Of a stretch of 64,000 nucleotides of DNA, positions 50,201 through 63,051 are shown one piece after another (within the stretch, counting starts at the first letter, position 1; every line of letters begins with the position of its first letter). Below the pieces are notes generated by a model that saw nothing but the letters and a program-made list of their open reading frames with translations, did no database searches and was not told where the DNA came from. The position numbers and the translations under genes were made by a program. The stretch comes from Albula goreensis (lineage: Eukaryota > Chordata > Actinopteri > Albuliformes > Albulidae), in the NCBI GenBank assembly GCA_022829145.1, contig CM040748.1, forward strand, positions 3,418,501-3,482,500. The letters are read 5' to 3'.

Positions 50201-52120
50201 TTCCTTGCAAATATCCTCGTTTTTATTCCTGGGTCTCTGCCAAGAGGAGAGACTGACAAACCGTGCCAAATTGAGCTGAATGGGGAGGTGGTGATTTGAC
50301 ATTATTCCATGAAGGTTAACGTAAGAAGTGCAGTTATTTCCTTTGTCTTGAAACATGCACTGGCAGCTGGCTGAATACACTGAGAACGTGACTGCTGGAG
50401 GCCTGCGTCTTATCGTCTTTACTGTGTCCCATACGCCCAGGCTGCAGTCAGGTACCATCGCAGGCCAATTAGTAGAGTCTCAAACAATAAAACAATGAAT
50501 GCATTTCTCTTGCACTTTTGTGTTCGTTTAACCTGCCTTTGTCATTGGTGAACTTCAGGAAAATTCTCAGTTTTCTTCTTACAAAAACATATATTCATGT
50601 ACTGTTTTCCACTGATATATATATACTGCATATAACTAAACTAAAACAGTGTCTAACAATATGCATTAGACATTGTATATACTGGTATCTACTCTGTCAA
50701 TAATTGCATTTATTTACAGCCAGATCACAGTTTTTTAGTGTCGATTACAGCATTAAGTGCTTTATTTAAGCATATTGCATATTTTTATATAGTGCATGGT
50801 CTTACTGCTATCTTTTGATCACTGATATGTATATGATATTGGTGTATTGAATTGCGCAGCCGAATGTGAAAAGTGTAGCATCGTAACGTATCGCTTGTCA
50901 TCACACCACGCTCTGACATATCAGAGTGTCAGTGTTTCACTGTGCATACACATTTTTTAAGCTAACAAAGCAGTTTCATCGCAGTCCATGCTGCCTTTTT
51001 TTGCCTTGTTTTGTTTCAGTGTTATATGGTGTATTCTAATATATTCATCATGTATCTGAGGAAAGCAGATAATAGCAGTTTTAGAATAGTTAGCTTTATG
51101 AGTCAGAGCATACATATTAGCCATATATTGTTGATCAGGAAGTCTGTATGTACATTTGGTTGATATTGTGACATTAGCTGATTAATTTTATGAAGATTGC
51201 CATTGTTTATTCTCCTGTTCTCTTGCCCCCAGCTATGGAATAGCTGTATTTCTGAGATGTTACTTTGTTTGTGGTTGCTGAAAGAAGGCTGTATAGGCCC
51301 AATCCAGACCAGCGCTTAACTATATTTTCTGTGTGACTCACTCTTGCGGGAATGAGAAATACTTTTCAGTATTTATTTATTGGTCCACCCCCATAACTTT
51401 CCATCAGAGACAATATGAATGCCAGTAACACATTTGCCACAAACAACATTGTTTTAGTAAAGATGAATGCAGATTTTTGTCACTCTGGAACATGTATTGC
51501 GGAATTATTCCAAAAAAAAAAATCATACTTCAGCTGAATTCCAAAGAAATTATGCATGCATTATGGGGTTGTGGTCGTGATCTCTCCAATTATAATATAT
51601 TTTTTCTGTCATTCTTTGGTTTCTCGTTTGTGAATTGATGAATGAACAGTGTTGTATGCCTAGGCTGGTAATCTTACATGAGCTATAAATACAGACCAGG
51701 AGCCTTCTGCTCCCAGCCTGTGTGATAGTTTCTCTGTCTGCAGAGGCTCTCAGAGAGATCTTGTCTCCAACCTTGTTCTTGTTTCTCCTGGTCTCCACCA
51801 TCCATCCGTCTCTGTCTGTAACTGCAAATACCCGTTAGCCTCCTGGGCTTTGCGTTCTGCGTGCGCTGTATAAACATAATATCCCTCTGAAACCCATTAC
51901 TTCCACCGTACCTTTATTTAGATTTATAATAATTACCCGCAGTACTCCAAGGGTTATGCAGTAACCTCCTTTTCTAACACAGCGATTTAATATTTACCAA
52001 GGTCATTCTCTTTGATGTGTTTCCTTACACAACAAAACAACACACACACACAAATAAATAAGAATAAGATTTAAGGCTGTTGTTTTGAAAGCCGCCACTT
52101 TCCTTATTTATTCTCTGTAG
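47265..52120. other. noncoding AT-rich DNA, no gene seen
   Basis: Nearly 5 kb with only short, unrecognised frames, the longest about 104 codons on the minus strand at 50144-50458. No microsatellite of note. Short AT and A runs occur near 50608 and 51513. Confidence 0.5.
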
Positions 52121-52128
52121 TGGACATG

Positions 52129-52158
52129 GGCAGGGGCGGGGGAGGGGGGGTTGGGGGG
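52129..52158 (+). other. G-quadruplex-type motif
   Basis: Five G-runs of three to seven bases (GGG, GGGG, GGGG, GGGGGGG, GGGGGG) are separated by loops of one or two bases. This satisfies the usual four-run quadruplex rule with very short loops. It precedes a balanced candidate regulatory block. Confidence 0.75.
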
Positions 52159-52169
52159 TTTATGCATAG

Positions 52170-52475
52170 CGGCTAAACTTAAGGGGAGTCTCAATCTAAT
52201 TATACCCACAAGCGTGCATTTCAAAGTACAAGTAGCCCTTTTTTAATTAACTGAAAGAAGGCGGCAAATAAATCTTCCCCCTAGGATGCTGTGGAAATGG
52301 ATACGTAAGATGATGGTGAGCCGCTCGGAGGAGGCGAGCGCAGTGATGAATCTGAGAATTAGCTGCAAATGCCGGGTGACAGCCTGTGTTTGCACAAATT
52401 GGATTTCACACTGGCCCAACACAGGGATATCTGAAGATGAGGCATTCAAGGAAATAATTACAGAACAGTGAATAC
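52170..52475. promoter_or_regulatory. candidate cis-regulatory block
   Basis: Balanced sequence with AATCTAATTATACCC, TTAATTAACTG and a CpG-bearing centre (GCCGCTCGGAGGAGGCGAGCG at 52320-52340). A 61-codon plus and a 68-codon minus frame overlap without domains. Confidence 0.32.
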
Positions 52476-55400
52476 GGCCATTTCCTCTTTTTATGAGATC
52501 ATTTATTTATTTGCTTTTGTGGGCGTTACCTCTTAATTCCCATACCCTGATAGAGTAGGGACATTGTTAACCCAGTCATGGCTTTTAAAGAAAAAAAAAT
52601 TATATGGTCTGCAATATATGGTTTGTAAATGTTGTAATTGTGCATGCATACCCACATGAATTGACTAGGCATACCCCATCTGAAAACAGGATAATTTTTT
52701 AAAATAATCTGCATGGACATGTTTGATTCTGCAATAAATGGGTTTACTTTTAGCAATCTATGTTTCAGCTGGCCTTACAAGATGGATATTCTGAAGTGAG
52801 AAAATACTGAGTGAAAAACGAAAATGAAAACATGTTTGCAGTCGCCTCAAGGTACTCTGCACACTTTAATCTCCTACACTAAATACTTTGCAATGACAAG
52901 AACAATACACTGTTTTTAGATGTGAGAAAAGCTGGTACTAACCCTGATAGATTGGTACTTTTTGAAATCGTAATGCCGTCAGCTAATTACAAGTATTCTG
53001 TTTGATCTTCACTTTTCTCTGGCCTTTCTCTCTACCAAGCGCCCTAAAAAGTGAGACATCAGATGCCATTACTCTCGGAAAGATTTTAGAAACGACGTTT
53101 CTGCAGTGTTCTTTTTACTTCCAGCGTCAGAGCTATGGAGCAAAATAAACTGCGGCAGGATCACAGAGATGCAGTTCAGAGTTATGGAACGCTTCATTTT
53201 AATTATGTGGGACTCTGATTCTGTTCTAATAATGCATTTTCAATCTTTTCAATGGCCCTTACCAAATGAAGTAGATATTGATACCAATGACAAACCAGTT
53301 AAGCAGGTGACAGAAGTCAAATATTTATATCTTAGGTGGTATTTAGGTCTATTGAATACGCCTTTTGAAATTTGACAATCATTCTTTGCAGAACAAAACA
53401 ATGTATACTCATTTTAGTTCAGCTGGCTTTTTGCAGTACTAGAGAGGTGAATACAATACAATTTATTTGGTAGCTCCTGACTAGGGGCCGAATCTACACC
53501 TGCACAAAAGTATCTTTCTCTCACAAAAATGAATGACGAGTTACAGGTAAATAGCAGATTATTCTTGCAAAAAAAGTGGCATTATTGTTATTTAAGTAAC
53601 AGTTACACTCAATAATGAATTTAAAATCCTTCAGACTAGGGAATGTTCATTTTAGAATTCAAACTTTCCAGGCTTTCCAGAGTACACATCCCAGGTTCCT
53701 CTGCTGTTCTGTAGAGGAATCTGTTAAAAAAAATCTATATAAGCGAACGCATTTCGACTTCATGATGACCTATAGACTAAAAGATATACTGCCATGTCTG
53801 ACCAAACATAATCCATCCCTCCTAGCTCATCGTACCTCTCCTTTTGAATGAACACTTTGGGTGTTTGGGTTTTATCGTTGGATCCGGAAGGGGGAATCGT
53901 CAACGCGACTTTGCCGGCCACCATCTGCAGAAAGCGGCGGAACGTGATTGATCAAGGTGTCAGTCCCCCCGCATCCATCGTTAAAGCCATTTACATTTTA
54001 GAGGAGTGCAGCTACCCTGGACATTAAAAATTCATCACAAGACAGGCAGTGGGCGGGAGTATCGATCTTCTATCTGCTGGCCTTCTAACTGCATTTGCAA
54101 TCTGCGTAGATGCCTCTCAAAATCTAAAGCTGAACTCCTCAAACCTGCGCAGACGGGCTCTGCTGGTGCTGGAGACCTCTGGAGGTGCATGCCTCCCCGC
54201 ACTGATGCAGCGTGGGATAGCGTGTGGAAAAGTACCGCCTAACGCAGGTGGGTTTCAGAGGAAAATCTTCAGCCCTAACTGCGTTCTGCAGTCATACTGC
54301 AACAATACACAAATATCATGAAAAACGAAAAGAAAAAAAACACATTTTGTAAAGATTTTAAACCTAAAATGTGATTTTGCAGCAACTTCCTCATTAACAA
54401 ATAAGACAACCAAAGCCTGCATTTCTCTGGCATACGCGTTCAAAATTGTATTACTTTCAGTAATTTCTTTGGAGTCGCATAATGCTGACACACTTTAAGT
54501 AAATGCAATCTTTCACATTTGAGGACTGTCACCTGCAACTTTTATAGCATTATAATTTAAAGTGACACACTTTGGCCGATCAAATGTATATTATCTTTAC
54601 TTCAGCCGCAACAAATTTAGCTCTGCTTTAGTGCAGAGGGGCTAAATATGCTTCCAGCAGTTAATGCATGGTGGTTGGATGTAGGAGGTATAAATTAAAG
54701 AAGTAAAAGCATTGCGCTGATACTTTTTGATCAGAATGGGGGAAAAAAGCAGGTTTAAACTTTGCAACAAAGTGTAACTGAAAGATAACTTCACACTCAT
54801 GGACTGAATGGCCCAAACTTTTGACAAGGTATAAGTACGTAGTTTAGCACTTCCACAAATTGCTGTAATCAGGACTGTTCTGACTGGGGATTCCTGCACT
54901 GGACACACTGTGCTACCGCACTGCAGAAAATGAATCCTGTCAAATTTAATCTGATTTCAGTTTTCACATCTGGCTACTCATACATTTAACAAGCTGCTAT
55001 TTTAGGCTAAAGTACCAAACCCCGGCTACAGCTTTGCTTTGGATTCTGTGAATAGAAATACAGTGTTTGAAACAACATTTATTTTTGTCATACATTATAG
55101 ATATAATGTATTTTAATGGGGATGTTAATGGTAGAGGGAGTGTAAAAACCTGTAGAAATAAAGACATGAACCTGCCAGGGCTTCATACACAGCCCTGTTT
55201 GTTTCATTCAGAGGTGAGCAGAATCACCTGTTGGGCTTATCACTGTATGTGATTTATCAGCAGTAAAAAAAAAAAACCTTTACAATGCAGTCATATGCAA
55301 TGCAAATTAAATCATAACAATAATAAGCCGGATATAGTTTGGTCTTGGTCCTTTTTTAATCAGTCAATTGTATTATGAATGGGAAAAATATCATTCAAGT

Positions 55401-55940
55401 GCAGTATATGCAACACTCAAACATAATGCAGGTTTTATAATGGAAACATAACTAAACTTGTGATATTTTTGTTTGCAGTATTTGTTTACCGAGGTCATTG
55501 TTTTGCTAAGCACATTACCATGCCCAAGCATAAATCAACAAATTTTCAGACAAATACATTTATCCTGCCCTGTGTTGTCCATAGTAATCCACAAAAACCC
55601 GGTTAACTACTAAATACTTTTTGTCAGCAGTCCGAGCCAAACAGCATCTCTGCAGAGTACGGCTGGCCCCAACCTCTCCATAACCTACCCATAAATCATT
55701 TACATAGTAAATCCGTCTCAACGGCAGCTCATATAATCTTTATTTCCCATCACCAGTGCGCCTCTCTCACTTCCCCCGGCACACAAATCACTGGGCCCGT
55801 GATACTGAAACGTTTTGTAAACACATATTTCACTAATTTGCAGACATGTTGTAGAAGCTGCACTGAAGCAGCGTGCCAGCCAGCTTACTGTGGTACATGA
55901 GCAAACGTCTGAACCCTAAGCCCCTGCTGTTTCTGTATGC
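52476..55940. other. noncoding; CpG-bearing stretch 53870-54250
   Basis: The stretch 53870-54250 holds more CpG than its flanks and a frame of about 98 codons (54028-54321). GCAGGTGGGT near 54245 resembles a splice donor. No upstream acceptor fits the frame and the peptide matches nothing I know. The rest is AT-rich. Confidence 0.4.
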
Positions 55941-57127
55941 CTCCCCCCATCCCCAGCTCCAGCTCCATCTCCACCTCCTGCCCCACACCCACCTCCATCC
56001 CCACCTCCATCCCCAGCTCCAGCTCCATCTCCATCCCCACCGCCAGCCCCACCCACCTCCATCCATCCCCACCTTCAGCCCCCTCCCCACCTCCATCTCC
56101 ACCTCCTGCCCCACACCCACCTCCATCCCCAGCTCCATCTCCATCCCATCCCCACCTCCCCACCCCCACCCCCATCCCCAGCTCCATCTCCATCCCCACC
56201 GCCAGCCCCACCCCCACCTCCATCCCCAGCTCCATCTCCATCCCCACCGCCAGCCCCACCCCCACCTCCATCCCCAGCTCCAGCTCCATCTCCATCCCCA
56301 CCGCCAGCCCCACCCCCACCTCCATCCCCAGCTTCAGCTCCCCACCTCCATCCCCAGCCATCCATCCCCAGCTCCATCCCATCCCCACCTCCAGCCCCAC
56401 ACCCACCTCCATCTCCAGCCCCACCTCCTGCCCCACACCCACCTCCAGCCCCACCTGCCAGCCCCACCCCCCCCCACACCCACCTCCATCCCCACCTCCC
56501 CACCTCCATCCCCATCCCCACCTCCAGCCCCACACCCACCTCCAGCCCCACCTCTACCTCCAGCCCCACCTCCTGCCCCACACCCACCTCCAGCCCCCAC
56601 CCCCACCTCCTGCCCCACCCCACCTCCAGCCCCACCCACCTCCAGCCCCACCTCCACCCCCCTCAGCCCCACCTCCACCTCCTGCCCCACCCCCACCTCC
56701 AGCCCCACCCCACCTCCATCCCCAGCTTCAGCCCCCTCCCCACCTCCATCCCCATCCCCACCTCCTGCCCCACACCCACCTCCACCCACCTCCAGCCCCA
56801 CCTCCAGCCCCACCCACCTCCAGCCCCAGCTTCAGCTCCACCTCCACCCCATCCCCACTTCCATCCCCATCCCCACCTCCTGCCCAACCCCCACCTCCAT
56901 CCCCAGCTTCAGCCCCCCTGCCTCCCCATCCCCATCCCCACCTCCTGCCCCACACCCACCTCCAGCCCCAGCTTCAGCTCCACCTCCACCCCATTCCAAC
57001 TTCCAGCTCCATCCCCACCTCCTGCCCCACACCCAGCTCCATCCCCACCTCCTGCCCCACCCCAGCTCCATCACCATCCCCAGCCCCAGCCCCATCCCCA
57101 CCTCCATCCCCACCCCCATCACCAGTT
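55941..57127. repeat. C-rich minisatellite, hexamer-based, about 1.19 kb
   Basis: Words such as CCCCACCTCCAT, CCCCAGCTCCAG and CCTGCCCCACACCC are shuffled for almost 1.2 kb, built on a six-base CC(N)CC(N)-like period. Around 56171-56320 a 48-base higher-order unit repeats three times. G is nearly absent from the plus strand except in AGC and CCG words. Frames open across it: plus-strand Pro/His-rich frames of 452 and 401 codons and minus-strand Gly-rich frames. Openness in several frames shows it is not selected coding sequence. The minus strand has many G-runs and may form quadruplexes. Confidence 0.92.
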
Positions 57128-58979
57128 CTGGGGGAATCTTAAGCACCCCCACACACACACACACACTGCAGCACATCCTTTGCGTTACAAACACGGCCTG
57201 CTGTGCTAATCACTGTACAGCCTTGGTCTGAGCGAGCATTTAGCGCTGAAATATTAATCATGCCACTTTAGGATCATTTTGTTATTCTGCTGATCAGCGT
57301 AGCCTTTGCTTTCCTAATGACCCAGCCGTCAGACCTTCAGCATGTCACCCCTGATTGTCTGCACCCACACATCTATGGCAAATTAAGCTTTTCACAATCA
57401 CTATTCGCTGATTTAAAGGGTGGGATGGTCAAAGGGGCAAATATGGAAGGGATTCACAATAAAAACTAGAATTTAAACACTCTCATTTAAACTGAGCACC
57501 ACCGAGCAAAGAAACCACATTTAACAAAACAAGTATGTGAGATTGAGGGAACAGAATAATGGAATGCATTTTTGGCCAGGGATTTTATATATATTTATGT
57601 TGAATGAACGGCAGACATAAGTGCATGACTTCGTTCTATGAAGTTATTTACATATACACCCATGAGAAGTATGTTCAAATATATGTTCACATCTAGATAC
57701 AATGAACAAAAAAGTGATCCATTCGATCCTGGCCCAATAGCGATGGGGCATGTCAGATACCACAGAGACAGTGCTGATCATGGTGAGACACTGTTAAAGT
57801 GCGCACTGCTCTGCAGAAAGCCTCTCACATCCTCTGCTCAATGCACAATGAATGAAATCTGTAAAATAACTGAATTCTGACGTTATTAAAATGTGTCATG
57901 ACCACGCTGAGATTGATACTGGACCTGGGGAAATATAACAGCAATTTTACTCGTATTTAGAACCATGACTAAAATGTGTCTAACATCTTAGGAAACCTGG
58001 GTGATATTTTCAAGAGAAATCATAATTATTGAATATTATGCATTAGTTACATGAAAGCTGGGCTAAGAGTTTTGTTTTAATGGTCATATGACAGATCTCA
58101 TAATATTTTATAGTTAAATAATATAATATTATTTACCCCATGCAAACATATTGGATTTTATAAAATAGTCCACATGCTCTTGATGTAATTCTCCACAGCA
58201 TTGCAGTCATTGTGTAATGTCCACCAGAGAAACCTGTCTTTGAAATGTATATACTTTTCCTACTTGTGTCACTGTGAACTCTCTCAGTAGAGATTTGGGT
58301 GCAGAATATTCCATCTTTCCTCCCCATGTCCTGTGCAGAGATGGGGTTGTGCTGTAGGTTGCAGAAAATTATTGAGAAAGTGTTAGCTGAAGGAAAACGC
58401 AGACACCCACAAAGCTAGTGCTTATCAAAACAACCATTCAATGAGAAAGTCTGTGCATGCTTTAATGTTAAATAATCGAAATAATAAAAATAATACATAA
58501 TAATAAAAAAAAATGTGGCAGGAATAATGGTAATGAAAGTGAATATAGTTTAGAACAGCCAAAATCGTTCACATCAGACCTTTTAACACTAATTTTTCAG
58601 TGCCAAACGATTCAAAGAAACGTTCAAGGCTTTCTGTAAATGGATAAATGAATAGGTGTTTTTTGTAAATGGTGAAACGGGTATTGGAAAATACTTGTGC
58701 ACGGCTTCCAGTTAGCCGAGAGGAGAGAAAGGGAGAGTTACAGTAATGTCTTTGCAGGATCCAAATGCCAGAGAGCAGCATTTTTCCAGTAAGCCTGCTG
58801 CTCTTTGCTGAGTTTCGCACAATCTCCCCATTAGCAGGCCAGTCAATTCATTGCTTTATGAGGCAATTATTTCAGCACTCAATTCAAAATACACATTAGA
58901 ACTTAACCTTCTGAGTCCTGAAGTAGCGTTTTTATTATTCAACCCCAGAAAAAGACCCGCAGTCAGCAGAATCACCACC
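57128..58979. other. noncoding; (AC)n at about 57147-57164
   Basis: Follows the minisatellite with a short AC run, then ordinary AT-rich sequence. No gene seen; frames of 80-83 codons are unrecognised. Confidence 0.5.
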
Positions 58980-58982
58980 CCT

Positions 58983-59023
58983 GTGCCCCCCCCAACTCCA
59001 CTCCACCCCACCTCACCCCCCGT
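58983..59023 (-). other. C-rich tract, minus-strand quadruplex candidate
   Basis: Runs of C8, C4 and C6 with short C-rich spacers give a G-rich minus strand. It is weaker than the 52.1-kb motif because one spacer is long. Confidence 0.4.
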
Positions 59024-59199
59024 TTATGATCCGGTATCATCAATAAAGAACAGTGGGGAGGAGCCTTATTCCTTGCTCACATATAATACACAACACAGAA
59101 CATGGTACGTCACTGCGATAGCCTGCTGACTTATTAAACAAAGGAGCGAGGTGAAAGACCGAAAAGGAAGTGCTTAAATTAATTGAAAATATTGTGCGG

Positions 59200-59560
59200 G
59201 ACAAGAGATGTGGGCATTATTGCTTTTGTGCGAGTGCGACCCGTGCATTAATCTGGAATTAGTGATTTGGGTCACGTGCAAATGAAGTCTCCCTCCGTGT
59301 TAGTTTTATACCGCTTCAGAAAATCTTTATCATATGTTTAAAAAATTTATGGCAGGAAACATAAATGAAAATGAGGCATGAATCTAAAATTGTGTCATTA
59401 TGTAAATGAGAATGGCGGTGGTGTTCCGGATATCTATGGAGGTGTTCTTTATTGCTGATTCAAATCTTGCACATTACACAGATTAAATTTATGGCTGGCT
59501 AACACCTGGATGTGTCCTTTGTATCTAGAGGAGGGCCCTGTTTTGGTTCTCCGCTCCAGG
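59200..59560. promoter_or_regulatory. candidate cis-regulatory block with palindromic E-box
   Basis: GGGTCACGTGCAAATG (59270-59285) contains the CACGTG E-box at 59273-59278 in the GTCACGTG context preferred by USF/MITF/TFE factors. Downstream text (TTATGTAAATGAGAATGGCGG; ACACAGATTAAATTTATGG) is balanced and repeat-free. Only short frames overlap. Confidence 0.33.
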
Positions 59561-60240
59561 GTTAATGGGAATTAAAATTAACTAGATCAAGAGCACTCAA
59601 ACATTGCTCCACTTGAAACAATAATGTCAGGTGCACTGGAGGTTTTAGATGGGGAGATGCATACAGCTCTGCATGGCAGTAGCTTATGGCTGACTCTGGG
59701 GGGTGCTGATGTGAAAGAAATAGTGTTTTCTCTTTGTTGTTGGGACAATTAAAAAGGAATTAATAAAACAATGACAATCCTACCAGTAGCTGAAGCGGAG
59801 GATTTTGACTTTTTTTCTTTTTTTTTTTTGTGTGTGTGTGTGACTGGAGCATAACAGCATTACCTTCCCAGAATGCCTTTCCTCGCCCTGCTTAATGAGA
59901 GATGAGCTCAGAGGAGAGGCTACACTCCAGCGGCTCTGCTCTTTAAGAACATAAGGTCTTTAATGAGAGGCTGTTTCTCTCCCTCTCTCTCTTTCACTGA
60001 GCCTCTCCAGCCGTTTGCTAGATTGGATCTGTCCAGCTTTTTCTTATGTATATAATTCTGCACCGCTGTTAGGCTCGAGAATCAGTGGCCTTGCATATAT
60101 CTGAGCAAGATCAAACCCACTGGAGGTACAAAACTGCATTCACATTCCAGTTTTTTATAATACGGCGTATGATAAATGCATTGTATGCTCATATGTGACC
60201 ATTATGAATATCTACAATCGTCTAATACCATGTAAATACA
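59561..60240. other. noncoding upstream flank of the CpG island
   Basis: Contains a T-run with (TG)n at about 59811-59841 and a pyrimidine tract CTCTCCCTCTCTCTC near 59977-59993. GC rises towards 59880-59940. No TATA box in an obvious promoter position was identified. Confidence 0.4.
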
Positions 60241-60800
60241 AAATGCTGTCAAAACTCGCGTGTGTTTTAGCGTGATCTGCACACGCACACACTGTCGATG
60301 CGTTCCTCCATCACAGAGTGGGAGAGAGCGGAGAGAGAGCCGCAGACGGACGCAGGTAGGGACCGGGACTCCAGCGCCCGCTCCCCCGGTCCCTCACGAG
60401 GGATGCGCTTGGCAGGAAAAAGTATTGACAGACCGGATCAGCAATCAGGTCTCCACTCCAGAGGAGTCTCACTTGGCAGAGGCTCGCCCCGCGCCTTTCC
60501 CAGGATCGCTGAAACGCCGGGGCGGCTGGTGGGGGGGAAGGGGAGGGGGGGGCACGCACGAGGGGGTGGGGAGGGTGAGAGAGCCCACAGCGAGGGTCTG
60601 GCAGTTGTGCTGAGAGAGGCAGAAACGCGGCGATCGTCAGGCTGTTAATTGAGCTCTTGCTGCAGGAGAGCCAGAGCGTACGCCCACACAGGAGAGCCGA
60701 CCCCTCAGGACAGGGAACCCATACCCGGCCTGGGCCGGGCCCTCGTGTGGGGGTGGGTCGTCGGCTGGGTGGGTGGGCGTGCGGTGGGGGATGTCTAGCG
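60241..60800 (+). promoter_or_regulatory. CpG island, candidate transcription start region
   Basis: By hand count about 42 CpGs fall in 560 bases of G+C-rich sequence, far above the rest of the window. It contains two G-quadruplex-type segments (about 60529-60577 and 60747-60787). A consensus splice donor, GACGCAG|GTAGGG, has its GT at 60356-60357, so a plus-strand noncoding first exon ending at 60355 is plausible. No acceptor or downstream exon was recognised. Overlapping 116- and 117-codon frames are Gly/Arg/Ser-rich from composition and match nothing known. It could be the promoter of a gene continuing beyond the window, of a noncoding RNA, or an orphan island. Confidence 0.55.
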
Positions 60801-62079
60801 AAAGAAAATCACTGGCCCAAATTTAATCTAACTATTTGTTACGGTCAATTCACTGGAATTGTGGGTATTATGCAAATGTGATATCGATAGACTTTGCTGG
60901 CTGTGAGGGATTGGAGTGAATACAGAGAGGGCATGAATTTGTCTTAGTTTATTATTTTTTATTAACCGTCTATTGTCTATTCGCCTTGGATCCCACAACT
61001 CCACTTCAAAACTGTTATTATATTCCATGTCAGTATAATGAAATCAATCTTCAATTTCTCTCTCTCCCTCTCTCGATTTGAAAGACTTCATGGGTGAGCC
61101 AGTATTTACCGTAATATACCTACTTTTGTCATTATTCTATATCATTTCGGTATGACAGGCTAAAATGTGATTATTGTTCTAGGCTGTAATAAATTTCAAA
61201 ACCCATTTTGTTTTGGTTTTTTTGCATCTTCAGCAGTGATATAAATGTCACAGTGGACAAGACACATCTCTGATGTACAGTAAATATTACTCCCTTTTGC
61301 AGAGACAGACCATATTTAATATTTAGCTGATAAATTAAGTGATTTAAAAGACAGCCTGTCATCAGGGATTTCTAAGGAGAGAGTGGGATGCACACTGCTT
61401 GGCTCTGTGGGGTGGGATAAAGGAACTCTGCTACTGGGTCAGACACGCGGCAGACAGCAGTTTCACAGTATGGATCACATTTCCGTCATCAGGGTGGGTT
61501 ATCATATTCTTTACTGACTAGACCTAATGCTATCTGAAAAGGATCAGTTGAGCTTGCTGACCAGCCAAAGTGATGTCACAGAATATCCATTTTCATAAAC
61601 AGGTTCCTTGATTATTATGATGATAAAAAAGGTGAAATCAATCTTAATGATATTGATGCAAAGTGATGAAAGTGGTTTTCAGACTCGCACGCGCAGCTGA
61701 GATGTACTTAAAAATTGTGCATTACCTTCATTTTGGTATTTTACCCTTTTGGTATTTCGAATTCAACAGGCAATGTAACAAAAGATACACATAAATAGTG
61801 TGTGTGGAGTGGACACATGGTGGGTGTTTGTGGCTTTGAGTGTTGCTCACACAGGGGTTTCAGAAAGGAGAGCCCCATATGCTCAAACCACTGTCTTTTC
61901 TGCCGCATCAAGTTGAAAAATTCTGTTTCATCAAGAGTGCTATTTTTGTAGCCTTGGAAAGAGAGATCCAACAGCATACAGAAGAGCACAAGTTCCAGTC
62001 GGAGCTCAGGATGGTGATATCTCTTGTCTTCTTGACCTTGTCTTTTTGCCTCAGCCATGTTTCTCTTTGATGCCTGGTT
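60801..62079. other. noncoding, no gene seen
   Basis: A 115-codon minus-strand frame (61741-62088) and a 76-codon plus-strand frame overlap each other without recognisable domains. No repeat recognised. Confidence 0.45.
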
Positions 62080-62089
62080 CACTATCAAA

Positions 62090-62300
62090 TGTGTGCGCCG
62101 CGCTGCCCTTCAACACCAGGTTTGCATTGAAATCAAGACCCGGCATCTAGCGGATCCAGACCGACCGCGCGACTTTGTAATGTTTCATTCTCTTTCATAG
62201 AACTGCACTGTAGCTCTCCCTGCCGTCTGAGCGCGCTCTCTGCTCCCGCGAATCGCATTGTACCCAATGAGATATGTCACTTATGGTAATTTATGTTGCC
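62090..62300. promoter_or_regulatory. CpG-bearing candidate regulatory block
   Basis: Contains GTGCGCCGCGCTGCC, CCGACCGCGCGACTTTG and CTCCCGCGAATCGC within 200 bases, between AT-rich flanks. No coding frame explains it. Confidence 0.33.
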
Positions 62301-63051
62301 TTTTGTTCCCATTCAAACGATGCCTCTGAAAGACCACAGAAACTCACTTGGGTAAATAATAGAATCACAGAGTCACGCCCGCTGCACTGAGAGAGAGATT
62401 TCTGAAAAAGTTATTCTGAATATTCTTCAGAGTCCTAACTGATTACAGTCTTTGAAAGGGAATATATTGTAGGGCTTTTTTTTTCTTGCACATTATGTAA
62501 TTATTCTTTGAAGGCTTTTTGCTCACAATCTGTCCAATATGTAACACACTTCAGTGAGAAAGACATTAAAGTGGACACAGCCGTGCTGGTTTATATGGTG
62601 GAGTAGGTGTGTAAATATAGTGATAAAAGGCATGTGAGGCAGAATCCTAAAATGGCCTAATGTGGAAATGGCTTAACGAGCCAAAACATCTTCACTTTCG
62701 AGGATTTTTTTTTCTGGTAATAGATCACCATGATTGCTACCTATAATGCAAATGATAAGAAAATATGCTTCAAAAATGATTATCTGAATTATTACACTGA
62801 TTATAGAGAGAAATTGCCCTAAAAATGTGGTTTAAAATGACTTCATAAAACACAATTCCTCCAACAAAATCTGAATATGAAAGCAGCAGTCTAATATGAA
62901 ACACCTTCACTAAAACAATAACAGAGATGATTAAATATTTTCATCAAGTCACCCAAATGAAATGAATATTTCAGACATCCAGGGGTTTCATAGGCAGCCA
63001 CTTTTATTGGACATGACTGTGCAGTGCAACTGCTGCAGAAACACACGGACA
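62301..63051. other. noncoding AT-rich DNA
   Basis: No feature recognised. Confidence 0.5.

Noticed and set aside
54028-54321. Frame with protein-like composition and donor-like GCAGGTGGGT
   Set aside because: No acceptor keeps the frame (a stop lies just upstream at 54025), a second frame is open over the same bases, and no homologue is recognisable.
55873-57231. 452-codon Pro/His-rich plus-strand open frame
   Set aside because: It is generated by the C-rich minisatellite, which is also open in a second plus frame and in minus-strand frames. Codon content follows the repeat rather than a protein.
60260-60648. 116- and 117-codon frames in the CpG island
   Set aside because: Two frames are open simultaneously through GC-rich sequence, and the peptides are Gly/Arg/Ser-rich with no family resemblance.
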